This document shows positions 22,526 through 31,974 of a DNA stretch of 35,828 nt, one piece after another. Each line of letters starts with the position of its first letter. The first letter of the stretch is position 1. The position numbers and the translations under genes were made by a program. The notes beneath the pieces are model-generated. The model ran no database searches and was not told the origin of the DNA. It saw nothing but the letters and a program-made list of their open reading frames with translations. Origin of the DNA: Acanthaster planci (Eukaryota > Echinodermata > Asteroidea > Valvatida > Acanthasteridae); contig NW_019091369.1 of the NCBI RefSeq assembly GCF_001949145.1, positions 4,411,819 to 4,447,646 of the forward strand, read 5' to 3'.

Positions 22526-23823
22526 TTATATGAAAAATACATCTGATTAGTTTCGGGAGGCATGTGTATGCTAAAATTCTCCGAATTTTGGACGTATATT
22601 TGTTGATTATTTGTAGAATGACGTCACACAGCAACTCTTCTGTGACTTTCTTTGTCTTGACGTCTAGGCGTTTGTTGTGATCATGGTGGAAACCAGGCTT
22701 CAGTTGCGTTTGTCCAGGGTTTGGGGAGAAAATTTCTGGATTTTGAGATTGATGCGAATTCCCAGAATAAATTTTGGGGGTAGTTTTTTTTCTTTCCAAT
22801 ACAGATCATTCTTTTTATTTACGTTACGAAAAATAATATTTGCGTTATCTTGATGGTTCGCTTCAGTGCGCACTGATACATGTATTTGGAGAGAGCCAAT
22901 CACTAGCGCTTTTTGGTACTTTGCTTGGTACCCTGCTCATTGTGGTACTTGCTATGCGGAATTTTGCCGGAGACCAGTTTTCCAGGTGCGGTGACAATGA
23001 GCACGCACGAGAACGCGTGTTTGGCCACGTTGGCGGGATTGTTTGAATGTGTCTTCAGAGGAGGTGAGTTTAAAGGTGAGATTATTTTTATTTCAATGTA
23101 GGTTATTTTGAACTTAGCATTGTTGGTTTTATATTGCTGTTTGCTATGGTTAAGTGCGCCCTATATTTAAAAAAGAGGACTCCACATAAGTGTTATGCAT
23201 GCAGGCTGGGATTTTAACGGGGTTCCTTTGGTTTCTTTAGCTGTAGCAGTAATGGACAGACGAGGAACACTCCCGTGGACAGTTTTCTGGATTGTTACAC
23301 ACCAGGGATTTTATTTCTGACACATTGCTTAATTAAACAACTTAATGGAAACAGTTCACGTCTTATTCTGATATCTTTTGCATGTTTTAATGAATGTTAT
23401 GTGTATCCACTTCAGCCTGAGCACAAGGTGCTGATGAGTCGTTGCTTACAGGACAACCGGCCTATCGGCATTTCTTGATGATGGCAATTGTTGAGGTGAT
23501 TGTACTGTGATCTCTTGCTGCAGCCTTCTGGGTATTCCCCCAAAGGTATGATTCACTGATCGAGTCTCCTGTAAGCTCTTTCCTTCGTGTCCTATAGACC
23601 TAGCATAAGACCTACCCCACCTCTGTCTTACGGTATAGCATGTCTAAACAAGGTGTGATATCATTGTGTTTATTTGGAAGTCATCCTTGGTGGCTAACTT
23701 TATTTTGTGCCCAATACTGGCTGATAAATATATGGGGAGCCACAACACAGCTCAAACAATCCCAAATCCTATGATTTCAAGTGATTTCACATACAGTAGC
23801 TCTTGTCCCAAACGAATCCAAAG
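22526..23823. other. Intergenic stretch with a CpG-rich patch and a possible first coding exon
   Basis: No gene is firmly supported. Around 22860-23063 CpG is more frequent than in the host flanks. An ATG at 22997 with A at -3 opens a 23-residue reading frame ending at a good donor (gaggag|gtgagt, 23063). This could be a 5' exon of an unseen gene or chance. I found no terminal inverted repeat marking the left edge of the viral element. Confidence 0.3.
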
Positions 23824-23833
23824 AAAAATGAGA
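23824..23833 (+). promoter_or_regulatory. Shared AAAAATGAGA motif upstream of a viral ORF
   Basis: aaaaatgaga lies 30 bases before the ATG at 23864. The same decamer occurs 32 bases before the ATG at 24736. Repetition at constant spacing suggests a viral promoter element. This is inference only. Confidence 0.35.
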
Positions 23834-23863
23834 TAATTTGTTTTACATTTCTCTAAACGTCAA

Positions 23864-24091
23864 ATGGTCTTGACTTTAGCCACTGAATTTGAATATGATA
23901 AATTAGTCGCCGTTCACGCAGTATGGCTAATTGTCAACGGCTACGAAACGAAACGTGATTTAATCGAGCAAGCAAAACTGGACGTGCAAAACCAAAAGCA
24001 CCGCGTCTATTTAGTTAGAAAGACCGAGACCGGCAAACAAGTTTACAAGCCAAATGAAATATTTACTCCCAAATATTTACTGGCTGCTTAA
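23864..24091 (+). CDS. Small intact viral-element protein, 75 aa, unknown function
   Basis: The ORF starts at an ATG just downstream of the AAAAATGAGA motif and encodes a mixed, charged, soluble protein with no membrane segment or cysteine motif. It begins MVLTLATEFEYDKL and ends FTPKYLLAA. It is the first gene of the + strand block and its TAA abuts the next gene (ATG at 24094). It is one of only a few ORFs in the element without an obvious break. I do not recognise the family. Codon use, with many cga, gcg and acg codons, matches the rest of the viral block and not the host exons. Confidence 0.5.
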   Translation: MVLTLATEFEYDKLVAVHAVWLIVNGYETKRDLIEQAKLDVQNQKHRVYLVRKTETGKQVYKPNEIFTPKYLLAA

Positions 24092-24093
24092 AA

Positions 24094-24686
24094 ATGAAAA
24101 ATACATAGAAACCAGACAAATATTAAAAGACATTATAGACCAAAAAACTAAACGTAAATTGTTATTTTTGTCAAAACACGACAATTCAATTAACTTGATA
24201 GATTCGTAGGGTTGCTTGCGCTGTTTAAATTCTGACTGTTTATTTGAATGCACCGATTGTTAAGAGTGTCACGACTGCAACCATTGTAACGACTGCACTA
24301 AATGCCGTAATTGCTCTACTTGCGACGAATGCGGCAGATGTATAAATTGCGTATTTGGTTTCAATTCATACGACTGTGAAAATTCAAATGCCTTGGTCAG
24401 TTGCGAAGACTGTTACGAGTGCGGCAGTTGTATCGAATGTTTCAGTTGTACCGATTGTACATCTTGCGTAAATTGTATCGAGCTAGAATGCACGAGTCAC
24501 GTGGTGCTCGTAGGCGGCAAGCATAAGAAGCTTAGGCACGCGCTAGAAAACGAGCCACTGCCTGATTCAGCGTCTAAACTCGATTTTGATTTATTTGAAA
24601 TTGGGTTGATAGTTGAATACGATGTTGATGTCGAAGATTTAACCAAAGTAGAAATTCCACCCGACTTAATAGACGCGGCCGATTAA
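24094..24686 (+). pseudogene. Cysteine-periodic protein (C-x-x repeats) of the viral element, broken
   Basis: The reading frame encodes a region where cysteine recurs every third residue for long runs (CNDCTKCRNCSTCDEC and CFSCTDCTSCVNC), then an acidic, cysteine-free tail ending in DLIDAAD. Such spacing could build a stacked coil or metal-binding stalk; the role is unknown. The presumed ATG at 24094 is out of frame with the rest because of an A run. Two in-frame stops (TAG 24207-24209 and TAA 24261-24263) break the N-terminal half. From the ATG at 24393, 97 codons remain open, but that start is inside the cysteine repeat and so is unlikely to be the original one. Confidence 0.6.
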
Positions 24687-24693
24687 GGTCAAT

Positions 24694-24703
24694 AAAAATG
24701 AGA
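24694..24703 (+). promoter_or_regulatory. Second AAAAATGAGA motif, 32 bases before ATG 24736
   Basis: This is the same decamer as at 23824-23833, again about 30 bases upstream of a viral start codon. Confidence 0.35.
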
Positions 24704-24735
24704 AAAATTTCTGGTAAAGCTGAAAAATCAGAACC

Positions 24736-25380
24736 ATGTCAACCCAAATTTACATCGTTTCAGACGACTACGAGCGTCTCAATGCCGGCAATAGCGACCC
24801 AATATCACATACGGCCCTTTTGACGCAAGCAAATTAACCATTTCAAATCCCGTAATTAAAGAAGGCACCCATCTAAGTCAATGCTGCTCTCCCAATTATT
24901 ATACGCACGGAGGTGTAGAAAAACGCCTGTTAATTATGATGCCAGGCACGACCTGTTATGGCATAAGTCCAGTGTACAAATATGGCACGCGGGATAAAAC
25001 CTCCGAAAACATCGTAGGTCGTCGAATTTATTGAGAAACAGGCCGAAACCAGGTCCATCATGCCATCATGCACGATAAACGCTTATAAAGCCAGTCGCGA
25101 AATCGACGATTTAAATAGGGTCGAATACGTCGTTAAACCAGCGTACACCGACAAACGTTGCATGTACGTTAAAATTTATTCTTACGCCTCGTTATTTGAC
25201 CATAGAAAGCGACCCATCAAAGCGTCAAATATCGATAAATTTATAATACAAGATGCGATGCTCAATCATTCCTTTAGGTCTATCCAAAAGACGTGTATTA
25301 CGGAACCCACGGTTCGCTTTCTTGTGGTGCCAGCGATAGATATACCGCCATATATACTGAACCGCCATGCTGAAAATTAG
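24736..25380 (+). pseudogene. Viral-element protein of about 214 aa, unknown, broken by two frameshifts
   Basis: The ATG at 24736 opens a frame (MSTQIYIVSDDYERL) that closes after 33 residues. The coding signal continues in a second frame from about 24810 to a TGA at 25032, then in a third frame to TAA at 25380, with the longest intact piece at 25060-25380. Joined, it would be a soluble protein of average composition with several Tyr/Asp-rich strands. Its size and place near other capsid genes would suit a minor structural protein, but I cannot assign a family. Its end overlaps the next small ORF (ATG 25367) in another frame. Confidence 0.5.
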
Positions 25381-25489
25381 AAATGACGGAATCATTTCAA
25401 ATAACTCGGCATTGCAAGTGTTTGGGGGATTTGGACGTCCCGAAACTGAATCTGAATCTGGATCTGAATTGGAAACGCCTGTGAAATGA
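25367..25489 (+). CDS. Small acidic ORF, 40 aa, overlapping the previous gene
   Basis: The ORF opens at an ATG 14 bases before the end of the upstream gene and ends with TGA at 25487-25489. The tail is rich in Glu and Ser (ETESESGSELE). It could be a short viral peptide, or the N-terminal remnant of a longer one. It is followed by a strong hairpin, consistent with the end of a transcription unit. Confidence 0.3.
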   Translation: MLKIRNDGIISNNSALQVFGGFGRPETESESGSELETPVK

Positions 25490-25530
25490 AAAGTTGATTA
25501 AATTTGAGAAATAGCCAAGTATAATTTTTA

Positions 25531-25562
25531 AACCTCAGTTATTCTCCGGAATAACTGAGGTT
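25531..25562. terminator. Perfect 13-bp intergenic hairpin
   Basis: aacctcagttatt (25531-25543), loop ctccgg, then aataactgaggtt (25550-25562). It lies between the stop at 25489 and the start at 25574 and is followed by a T run. A hairpin at a gene end resembles the 3'-end palindromes known from mimiviruses and virophages. Confidence 0.6.
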
Positions 25563-25573
25563 GTTTTTACTAA

Positions 25574-26311
25574 ATGACAATTATGGACAAAGAAGAGATG
25601 TGCTTACACACAAATAGAATGGAAGTGGACTTTAAACTCGTGTGTGGCGATTGCGGGCTAGTATTATGTCCCATTTATTCAGACGAGGTAGAAAACGTAG
25701 GCAGCTAATATCATCAACGTTTCGTCTATAAAAAGCCCAAATGGAAAACGAGCAAAACGCTTAACGGACTCGACGTCGAGTTAAACGCCGAACAGGCTGG
25801 ACTCGTCGAATGTATTAAAGTAAATCAAATATTAGCGCAATGCGAGAGAAACTTTTTTCAAAAATATCAAACGGCTTTTGACCGCGTTAAACTACGTGGA
25901 ATACGAAATCGAAGGGATTGGCGCCACTTCAGCAGCTATAGGAATCCCCGCTATTTTAGGAGTAATTACCGACCCCGTCGGCCTAGTAAATGCCTGACCA
26001 AAAAAACTAAAAAGCACGATCAAATTCGCGTGCTTTGCGATGTTAAATTAAATACCATCGACGAATACGTATCACACACGATCGAAGACGGTGACGTGTC
26101 TCAGGAGGAATTTGTATTAATTTTATCTGAGCTTAAAATGTTTAATGAAATGAAGGAAAAGGTTAGGTAAAGTACAAGTACAAAATGGAAAGAAAGTGAA
26201 TCGACGAGTAAAGAAGAATTTGAACGACAAGTCAACGAAAAAGCAGAAGCGCTAGCCAATGAACGGACAGCCGTTTTTAAAAAAGATCTTATGAAAAAAT
26301 TTGGCGAGTAA
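25574..26311 (+). pseudogene. Viral-element gene with Cys-rich N terminus, membrane-like middle and charged tail, heavily broken
   Basis: The N-terminal part has a Cys-x2-Cys pair (VCGDCGLVLC), possibly zinc-binding, then an in-frame TAA at 25706-25708. A helical part follows to about 25885. The signal then shifts frame into a hydrophobic stretch (GIGATSAAIGIPAILGVI) that ends at TGA 25995. It shifts again in an A run into a tail containing KLNTIDEYVSH, with another TAA at 26168-26170 and the final TAA at 26309-26311. The last two parts recall an ORF that I remember as recurrent in cnidarian Maverick-like elements. A virion membrane or minor capsid role is a guess. Confidence 0.5.
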
Positions 26312-26390
26312 CTTTGCACAAGCCCGTTAAATATGATGACCCGCCTCCGGCTTAACCGCACCGCCGTTTTAAAAAGCTCTAATTTAAAAG

Positions 26391-27016
26391 ATGGGCCACA
26401 ACTTTAGTCATTTGGCAATCGCGGTAAATAAAGACAACTGGTTTTCAACCGAGTTTCCAAATTTAACCGCGGCGTATAAATTACTGAAAGTGAAAACGGA
26501 CGAAGCGGTCAATCGTTGGGCAAGCGATCTAATTTCATTTTACCAAAAACAGTTTAATTTCGCAATGTACTGCGCAACAACGGCACGCGGGGTGGGTTTC
26601 GATCTATTATCCGATCCTGATCCATACGTGTCTGCTTTATTTAATTTCCACGTGTATTATACTGTGCGAAAAATATTTTACGACTGCGTGATGCCAATTC
26701 CGAGCGACGATGTATTTAACGCGTTACACAATACAAACGATCATAGGAAATTTATAGACACTTGTCTAGTATACGGCAATACCGGTTACGTGCCGAGTTA
26801 AAACGTTGGCGCCGTGTCAGCCAGCGATTTTGACGAAAAAGTAGGAGAAAAAGTTCCGAAAAAGAACCCGAAAACTTTACCAAAGCCGAACCTATTTTAA
26901 CACCTAGTCCAGAAAGGGAGCCGTTAGACGCGCACAACGAAGAATAATTATCGTTGACGTTCGGAACGATTGCACTCGCGGCGGTCGCATTTATGTTGTA
27001 CAATTTATTGACTTAA
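26391..27016 (+). pseudogene. Viral-element structural-type gene, N-terminal 136 aa open, tail broken
   Basis: From ATG 26391, 136 codons are open. They contain the blocks FNFAMYCATTARG and LFNFHVYYTVRKI, which I recall as conserved in Maverick-like elements of invertebrates in a protein of unknown function. A TAA at 26799-26801 is followed in the same frame by a charged stretch to about 26900. A frame change and a further TAA then precede a C-terminal membrane segment (LTFGTIALAAVAFMLYNLL) that ends at 27014-27016. The family member I remember is longer, so the middle is probably deleted. The gene ends at the convergent hairpin at 27021. Confidence 0.5.
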
Positions 27017-27020
27017 AAAA

Positions 27021-27075
27021 GCAAAAAAAATTACCCACTTTCTCAATGAAGAGAAAGTGGGTTAATTTTTTTTGC
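27021..27075. terminator. Bidirectional hairpin between convergent viral genes
   Basis: A 24-base arm (27021-27044) pairs with a 25-base arm (27051-27075) with one bulged base and loop aatgaa. The outer part is A8 facing T8 and the inner part is cccactttctc facing gagaaagtggg. It sits exactly where the + strand block ends and the - strand block ends, so it could end transcripts in both directions. Confidence 0.65.
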
Positions 27076-28366
27076 CCGGGTGAAGCTCTTTATATTTTGT
27101 TGCACGTAGGTCAATATTAAAACTTTCACGCCCACAAATAAAGTCCATACGTGATCGGCGACCCAACCGAGCGCTTTATTTTTAACGTTTAATACCCAAC
27201 CTAAAATGCTACCTATGACACCGGGTAATGCCGCAAGCGATTTCAAGCCGAGTTTTTTCAATACATTTGCCAAGTTCCACAATTGCCGTTTGATCCAGGC
27301 TGTTATGCCTGTTCTGATTCCGGCGCCCCTGCGGCCCTAACACTGGCAACTACGCTAGCTACGATTGTACTGACAGTTAAACCAAAAGCCGTTAAAATGC
27401 TCGCTATCGTAATGCCCTGTTCTTTAAACAACACGCGGATCTATTCGCCTAGTGTCAAATCCTTATCCATTACGGCTGTGATCGTATCTTTAATGCGGTT
27501 AATTTGACTTCTCAGTTTGTCTGTGTCTCTGTTTATAAACTCTACCCAACGCGTCTTTCGACTTGTAAATCGTCCAATTGTTCCAAAAGTTCCGCTCTTT
27601 CTGCATCCGTCGCTGCTTCGTCCAATTCATTTTTAACTTGCTGAATTTTATCGTCCAACTGATCCAATTTATCCTGGTTTTAAATTAGCGCTCCTTTGGC
27701 CGTTTGTAACGATTTGTTTAGGGCTTTCATCTCTCAAGTTTAGTCCTTCAGTCTGTATTTGTCCATCTGCCGTAATCATGTCTTGCACGATTTCGCTCAC
27801 TTGCTCGACCGCTTCAAGTATTTCTTCTGGGGTTATCGTTTCAAGTTGTATCGTTTCTAATCTCTGGCCCGCCTGTTCAATTTTCCGACCGCAATCTTGA
27901 AAACCCTAAAACGTCTCTCACAAATGCAGTCCCCGTATACCCGGCTGCTCTGGCGCGGTTTGCTATTGTTTGCAGGGATACTAAAGTGTCGGGACTCTTT
28001 TTGCTCGAACTTCCCCTTCCCTTTCAGCGCCCTTGAAAAACAAACCTTGGTTTGGCCGATATTCAAAAAATTCGTAATGAGAGATTTTGGCACGTCAGTT
28101 CGGCCCATTTTTGTGTAATGTTCGTAAAAGCTGTCTACCCTGCCATTAGTTATAGATGCCCGCCTACTGAAGTCTAACGTGTCTGGCCTAGGATCAACGG
28201 TCAATTTTGGTCTGACCGAGCCAGACGTGAAAGAAGTCGTGTCAAGTGTACTGTCAATTTCTATGGTGCCTAAAGAGTCTTCAAAATCTTGATCGTCTTC
28301 TGCTAAATTTGATTCCTCTCTGTCCAATAGGGGTATTTCTTCGGGATCAAATCCGCCTTCTGCCAT
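27043..28366 (-). pseudogene. Viral-element coiled-coil and membrane protein, about 440 aa, broken
   Basis: The N-terminal 169 codons are open from ATG 28366 (acidic start, then DSFYEHYTKMGRTDVPKS). A frame change near 27900 leads into a Gln/Glu-rich coiled coil (27540-27860), with further frame changes and a TAG near 27440. Next come a hydrophobic segment (ITIASILTAFGLTVSTIV) and a C-terminal domain open at 27043-27282 with ALPGVIGSILGWVL and a second membrane segment. I remember this coiled-coil plus LPGxIGSI layout as a recurring large ORF in cnidarian Maverick-like elements. A virion or fusion-like membrane role is speculative. It converges on the hairpin at 27021-27075. Confidence 0.55.
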
Positions 28367-28400
28367 GTCACTTTATAATAAAAGGGTTCTTATTCTTGAC

Positions 28401-28645
28401 TTACGCGGTAGGTAAACTTGCGGGAAATGTGCCCTGCGAAACGAGCCAGCCCTGCGTGGCTAATGCGTCGCTTGACACGGCGGTTAATTTTATCGCGTCT
28501 TCGACAATTTATTTAGATCGGGCGGTTTATTTTTAAATAGCTTATTTGACAACATGTCGTATCCCATGGAAATTAAACTGACTACGGCGCCGTGGTAAAT
28601 CGTATTGGCGATGCCGTTTACGTCTATAGTTTTTGCGTTACTCAT
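28401..28645 (-). pseudogene. Small viral-element protein, about 80 aa, one frameshift
   Basis: ATG 28645 opens a frame of about 51 residues (MSNAKTIDVNGIANTIYHGA...). It closes with TAA near 28505, while a neighbouring frame carries on with a plausible C terminus (KLTAVSSDALATQGWLVSQG) to TAA at 28401-28403. A single small indel therefore explains the break. The middle is mildly hydrophobic (AVVSLISMGYDML). It lies between the coiled-coil gene and the small membrane gene in the same direction. The function is unknown. Comparable short ORFs sit beside capsid genes in Maverick-like elements as I remember them. Confidence 0.5.
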
Positions 28646-28661
28646 TCTTATTATATAGTTT

Positions 28662-28922
28662 TTAATCTTGATTTTTAAAAATTTCTTCCATGTCTAAAAT
28701 TTCGGGAGCTGGTACAGTCGTTTTGACTTTTGGCGGTGTTTGAAAAGCCTTTGCCAGCACTTTTGAGTTGTTTTTCAAAATTAAAAACACGGCGAGTGTT
28801 GAATTTGCCAAACCACCTAAAATTAAATTTCTGTTTTCGGAAACGGTTTGTTAAATTTTATTTTCCTCCCTTATTTTGGGCTCGGATTGGCCAATTTTCA
28901 TTTTGGCGAGCTGTTGTTTCAT
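28662..28922 (-). pseudogene. Small single-pass membrane protein of the viral element, one nonsense codon
   Basis: The start codon overlaps the stop of the upstream zinc-finger gene as ATGA (28922-28919). After 23 residues an in-frame TAA (28853-28851) interrupts a frame that otherwise runs 86 codons. The part after it has a membrane segment (LILGGLANSTLAVFLIL) and a proline/acidic tail ending in EEIFKNQD. The intact frame after the stop suggests that this is a recent or isolated lesion. Its position next to the ATPase and zinc-finger genes suggests a virion membrane or assembly role, unproven. Confidence 0.5.
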
Positions 28923-29113
28923 CTTTTTATTGGGTCCCTGCACAGTTTACAGTGCCACTTTTGTTTAGCATGCTGGCATTTACAATGCTCTTGTGATATT
29001 TTATCTAATTTATTGCATTCAATACACCCCACACAAATTTCGCCATTATTTTTAACTTTAAAAAGTTCCAAGCCTTTTTCTTTTCGGTATCTATTGCAAA
29101 TGTTATTATCCAT
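28919..29113 (-). CDS. Intact 64-aa Cys/His-rich putative zinc-binding protein
   Basis: The ORF has cysteine pairs CVGCIEC and CKCQHAKQKWHCKLC. The second matches a C-x-C-x-H-(x)n-C-x2-C finger of the HGK-repeat kind that I recall from large DNA viruses and Maverick-like elements. It is short, basic and soluble, and likely binds metal, perhaps nucleic acid. It starts 36 bases downstream of the broken ATPase gene's end and its TGA overlaps the next ATG (ATGA), which suggests tight viral packing. It is one of the few unbroken ORFs in the element. Confidence 0.55.
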   Translation of the reverse strand: MDNNICNRYRKEKGLELFKVKNNGEICVGCIECNKLDKISQEHCKCQHAKQKWHCKLCRDPIKR

Positions 29114-29149
29114 CTAAAATTTGGCGATTGATAAGATATTTTCTAAATT

Positions 29150-29768
29150 TTATTCAAGTGAATAAGACACGGTCGGTTCTGTCATTAATACCAGCTTACT
29201 AAATTTAATATCGCGTAAATGCCGTTTCAACTGATCTCTTTCTTCATCAGGTACAACGTCATTCTCGTCAAAGCATTGATCAAAGCTGTTTCTGTCCTTG
29301 CAGTGAAGCATCGCGGTCCAAGCCGTATTTTCTCTAAAATCTTTCAATACCGAATTATGTTTCGGCGTTAATAGCAAACAAGAGTGTAAATAATGCTTGC
29401 CGCTAAAGCACATTTTACTTAGCGCGCAAGTGTTAATATTTTGCGATTCCTTTCTATACTCCTGAGCGATCATCAATAATAAACAGCGTGTTGATACCAT
29501 CGAAAACTTTTTGATATAAATCAACCGCCTCGTTTAGGTCTAACTTCTCTTTTTCCAAATCACACAAATATACGTTTTCATCATTGTATGTCCACAACCA
29601 CTGCAAATATGTTTTGTTTTTAGACAACGTGGGGCAAATTATCACGATCGCTTCAAAAGTAAATTTATATTCCGTTTTCAAAAGATCCAAGATCCATTTC
29701 GTTTGGCCACTTCCCGTTTTACCCACGATTAAAGCACAATGCGGCGATGTATACATGTTTGCATTCAT
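29150..29768 (-). pseudogene. A32/FtsK-like DNA-packaging ATPase, broken
   Basis: Packaging ATPases of this family pump the viral genome into the capsid. The first 105 codons (29768-29454) carry a P-loop at residues ~16-23 and a Walker B-like TLFIIDD (acidic pair at 29474-29469). Directly after the acidic pair the frame changes, and the second half is open in another frame down to 29150. The P-loop reads GKTGSGQT. The invariant lysine before Thr is Gln (codon at 29705-29703), which would abolish ATP binding. It lies just downstream of the capsid gene on the same strand, the usual pairing in Maverick/Polinton elements. Confidence 0.7.
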
Positions 29769-29785
29769 TTTATTTTTAGCCCAAT

Positions 29786-31050
29786 TTAATACACTAGACT
29801 CTTGTAATTTCCGTCTTCCACGGTTAATTGCGTGTCCATTACTAAAAACACATCATTAAAGGCCCCACCGTTCCAGCAATTTTTCATCTGTATCGAAATA
29901 TCGCCACCTCCTCCAAGCGGACGGCCCCATCCCGTGAGCCGAATTGTCATCAGAACTTCTGAAATCTAGCCACAGGTCGAACTTGTCTTTTAATAACTCG
30001 CCCTGTCGACGCCAGTTAAATTTAAATCTTTTACGACCGCTCGACCCGCTTCTGTTTCCGATTCACCGAAATATTTATTAATTTCGGCAAAGTGCTGATA
30101 CTCGAAAAGCCCCTGCGAATACAATTGATTCGGCTTTGCCTTCGACCGTGACGCTCGTTTTCGTTATGTGCGGATTATAGAATTTTTGCGGGTTTTGAAT
30201 CTAGGGATCTTTAAACAAGATCAAAACGCCTTTTATGCTTTTAATTTTTTGGTCGATGCTGATATTCCATAACGTATCCGACTTGTTTACCGTCTATTTC
30301 TTCCACGAATGAATCCTGTCAAATTATTAGTACACAGGGCCTTTATTCTTATGTCGCTAACTTGTCGCCAAATCGCGATTAGTGATTAGTATTCCAAAGT
30401 CAAGTCCGATATTGAATATTCCACGGCCGTGTCTTTGCTTTTTACGACGTTATCGTGTGAATTCTAAGTCAATTGATAGGTGAGGAGCTCTTTGAAACCA
30501 GTCGGATAAAACGGCCCGTGATCCGTCAATAAAGGCACGTCTAGCGCAATCGTGACACGATTTTTAAAAGCGTTGGCAATTGCTTTATCTTTACCGTCGT
30601 TTAAAGCCACGTTAGCGTCAGCCGCGCTCAGACGCAATTTCGCCACGTTTTCCCTTTCAAGGCCAAAGTAAGCCATATATTTAGTTTGCGACGTGGATAG
30701 CCAGTTGTCTTTGAAATTGTGAAATACGTCCGTGTCGCTATAACTGACAATTTTATTACCTTGTAGACCGACTTTGAGTTCTGAGACTAGGTTCCTTGAT
30801 AAATTATTGTACACGGTTCTATCATCGTCACTAGTTCCGTCAAGGTCAAATTGAAAGGCTAATTTCGCGGTACCGGACTACGACGTCGTCTATACCCAAA
30901 GCGGGGAATTTGACGTTTAATGTGTGACCTGCAGCGGTGGTGCTTGGATTACGTGTGATTGTGACTTTGCGTCTTTCGCGCGCTTTTGATGGCACGAGGC
31001 AATTTTAACCTGCGACTCGGGTTTATTTTTTTAGTGTACTGTTTTGACAT
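29786..31050 (-). pseudogene. Maverick-type major capsid protein (double jelly-roll), heavily broken
   Basis: The likely start is ATG 31050 and the end TAA 29788-29786, about 420 codons. The best piece (30814-30464) is open for 116 codons and contains LSRNLVSELKVGLQG and LLTDHGPFYPTGF, which I recognise as conserved blocks of the major capsid protein of Maverick-like elements. Upstream, the signal is in another frame (VKFPALGIDDVVV). Downstream it is split over several frames with multiple stops, but the C-terminal blocks (QLYSQGLFEYQHFAEI near 30110 and VMDTQLTVEDGNY near 29800) are still readable. The protein would form the virion shell. This copy cannot make it. Confidence 0.65.
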
Positions 31051-31778
31051 TTCTTAATATCTACTATTTTATAATTGAGGGTTTTATACCCTGCGCAGAG
31101 TGAGTGGCTTCTTTTGGTGAGTCCATTGGAGCTAATTAACATGTAATTTTTTTTCGTCCAAATGCAACGACTATTTATCATATCCTACCCCTGTACATGC
31201 TGAAAAAACTGGCTTAGTCACTTTACAGCCAGGGCCTTCCCTAGCCAGAAAAAATAAAAAAAATCCAGCCGGCCTCCAGCCAACTCCCATAGGACTGTGT
31301 GCTAAGTGGCCCCTTGTGTGCAATCTAATGGATTATTTACAAAACAGTGCCTGGGCAGAGAGTGGAATGTCTCTTATCAGTGGCAGCTGTCTGGAACTTG
31401 TCAGAGGCCTCTTTCGGCCGTCTTTGAAGTGTTATTTTGGTTGGGGGTGTTGTGGTGGTGGTGTGGCTTGGCTGGCGCGTGGCGAGACCCCCTCTCAAAT
31501 CGGGATAGCCTGGAAAAACGGCCCCCGCACGGTAGCGTGATGTACTTTTGGTGGTTTTTAAGAGCTGCAGAGGCTAGGGGACAACCACTGAAGCATTTAT
31601 ATACTTTTGGGGCGGACTCAGGGCTCTGCAGCATTGAGAAATGATACGGACTCACCTGGTGAGGCCACTCCAGAGACTGCGTAAAAAATCACACCGCGTC
31701 CCAGGGTGAAAATTTCAAAAAAAAGGAAAAAGCGATTAACGAAACACCCGCCGCGAAACAAAGATCTTCGTATTTAAT
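31051..31778. other. Non-viral-looking insertion between capsid gene and divergent pair, GC-rich at 31290-31690
   Basis: No supported gene. An AT-rich part is followed by a GC-rich block unlike both the element and the host. It contains a TATA-like word (atttatatac, ~31596) and a perfect palindrome ctcacctggtgag (~31652). Open frames there overlap on both strands and carry no family motif. It may be a separate repeat inserted into the element. Confidence 0.35.
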
Positions 31779-31952
31779 TTATTGACTTCGCTCGCGAAAC
31801 GTTTCGGCGTCCATTTCTGCCAAAACATTGTGGATGTCTAAAAGCATATCGCCGTGATGATCCAGGCCTGCTGGCATATCGCCTAGCATCGCTTCGATAT
31901 TTGTTTGATCGGCTTGAATTTATGCCAACTGGTCTTTCGCTTGTTGATCCAT
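31779..31952 (-). pseudogene. Small acidic viral-element ORF, 57 codons with one nonsense codon
   Basis: ATG 31952 opens MDQQAKDQLA, then an in-frame TAA, then a continuing frame (IQADQTNIEAMLGDMPAGL ... FRERSQ) to TAA at 31781-31779. It is hydrophilic, acidic and probably helical. It stands divergently to the gene starting at 31975, with only 22 bases between the starts, so the two would share a promoter. The function is unknown. Confidence 0.45.
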
Positions 31953-31974
31953 GTTTTAATTTATGCATTTTAAA

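Noticed and set aside
22425-22799. 124-aa minus-strand ORF
   Set aside because: It overlaps the 155-bp MITE and has no family motif or codon bias.
23431-23455. ctgatgagtc followed by a short gtc/gac stem, a second hammerhead candidate
   Set aside because: The GAAA core is missing after the stem.
24393-24686. Treating ATG 24393 as the true start of the cysteine-rich protein
   Set aside because: The repeat pattern continues upstream in the same frame through two stops, so this is an internal Met.
26101-26361. 86-aa minus-strand ORF
   Set aside because: It is antisense to the charged tail of the broken + strand gene.
27857-28536. Plus-strand ORFs of 73-96 aa
   Set aside because: They are shadows of the minus-strand coiled-coil gene and its small neighbour.
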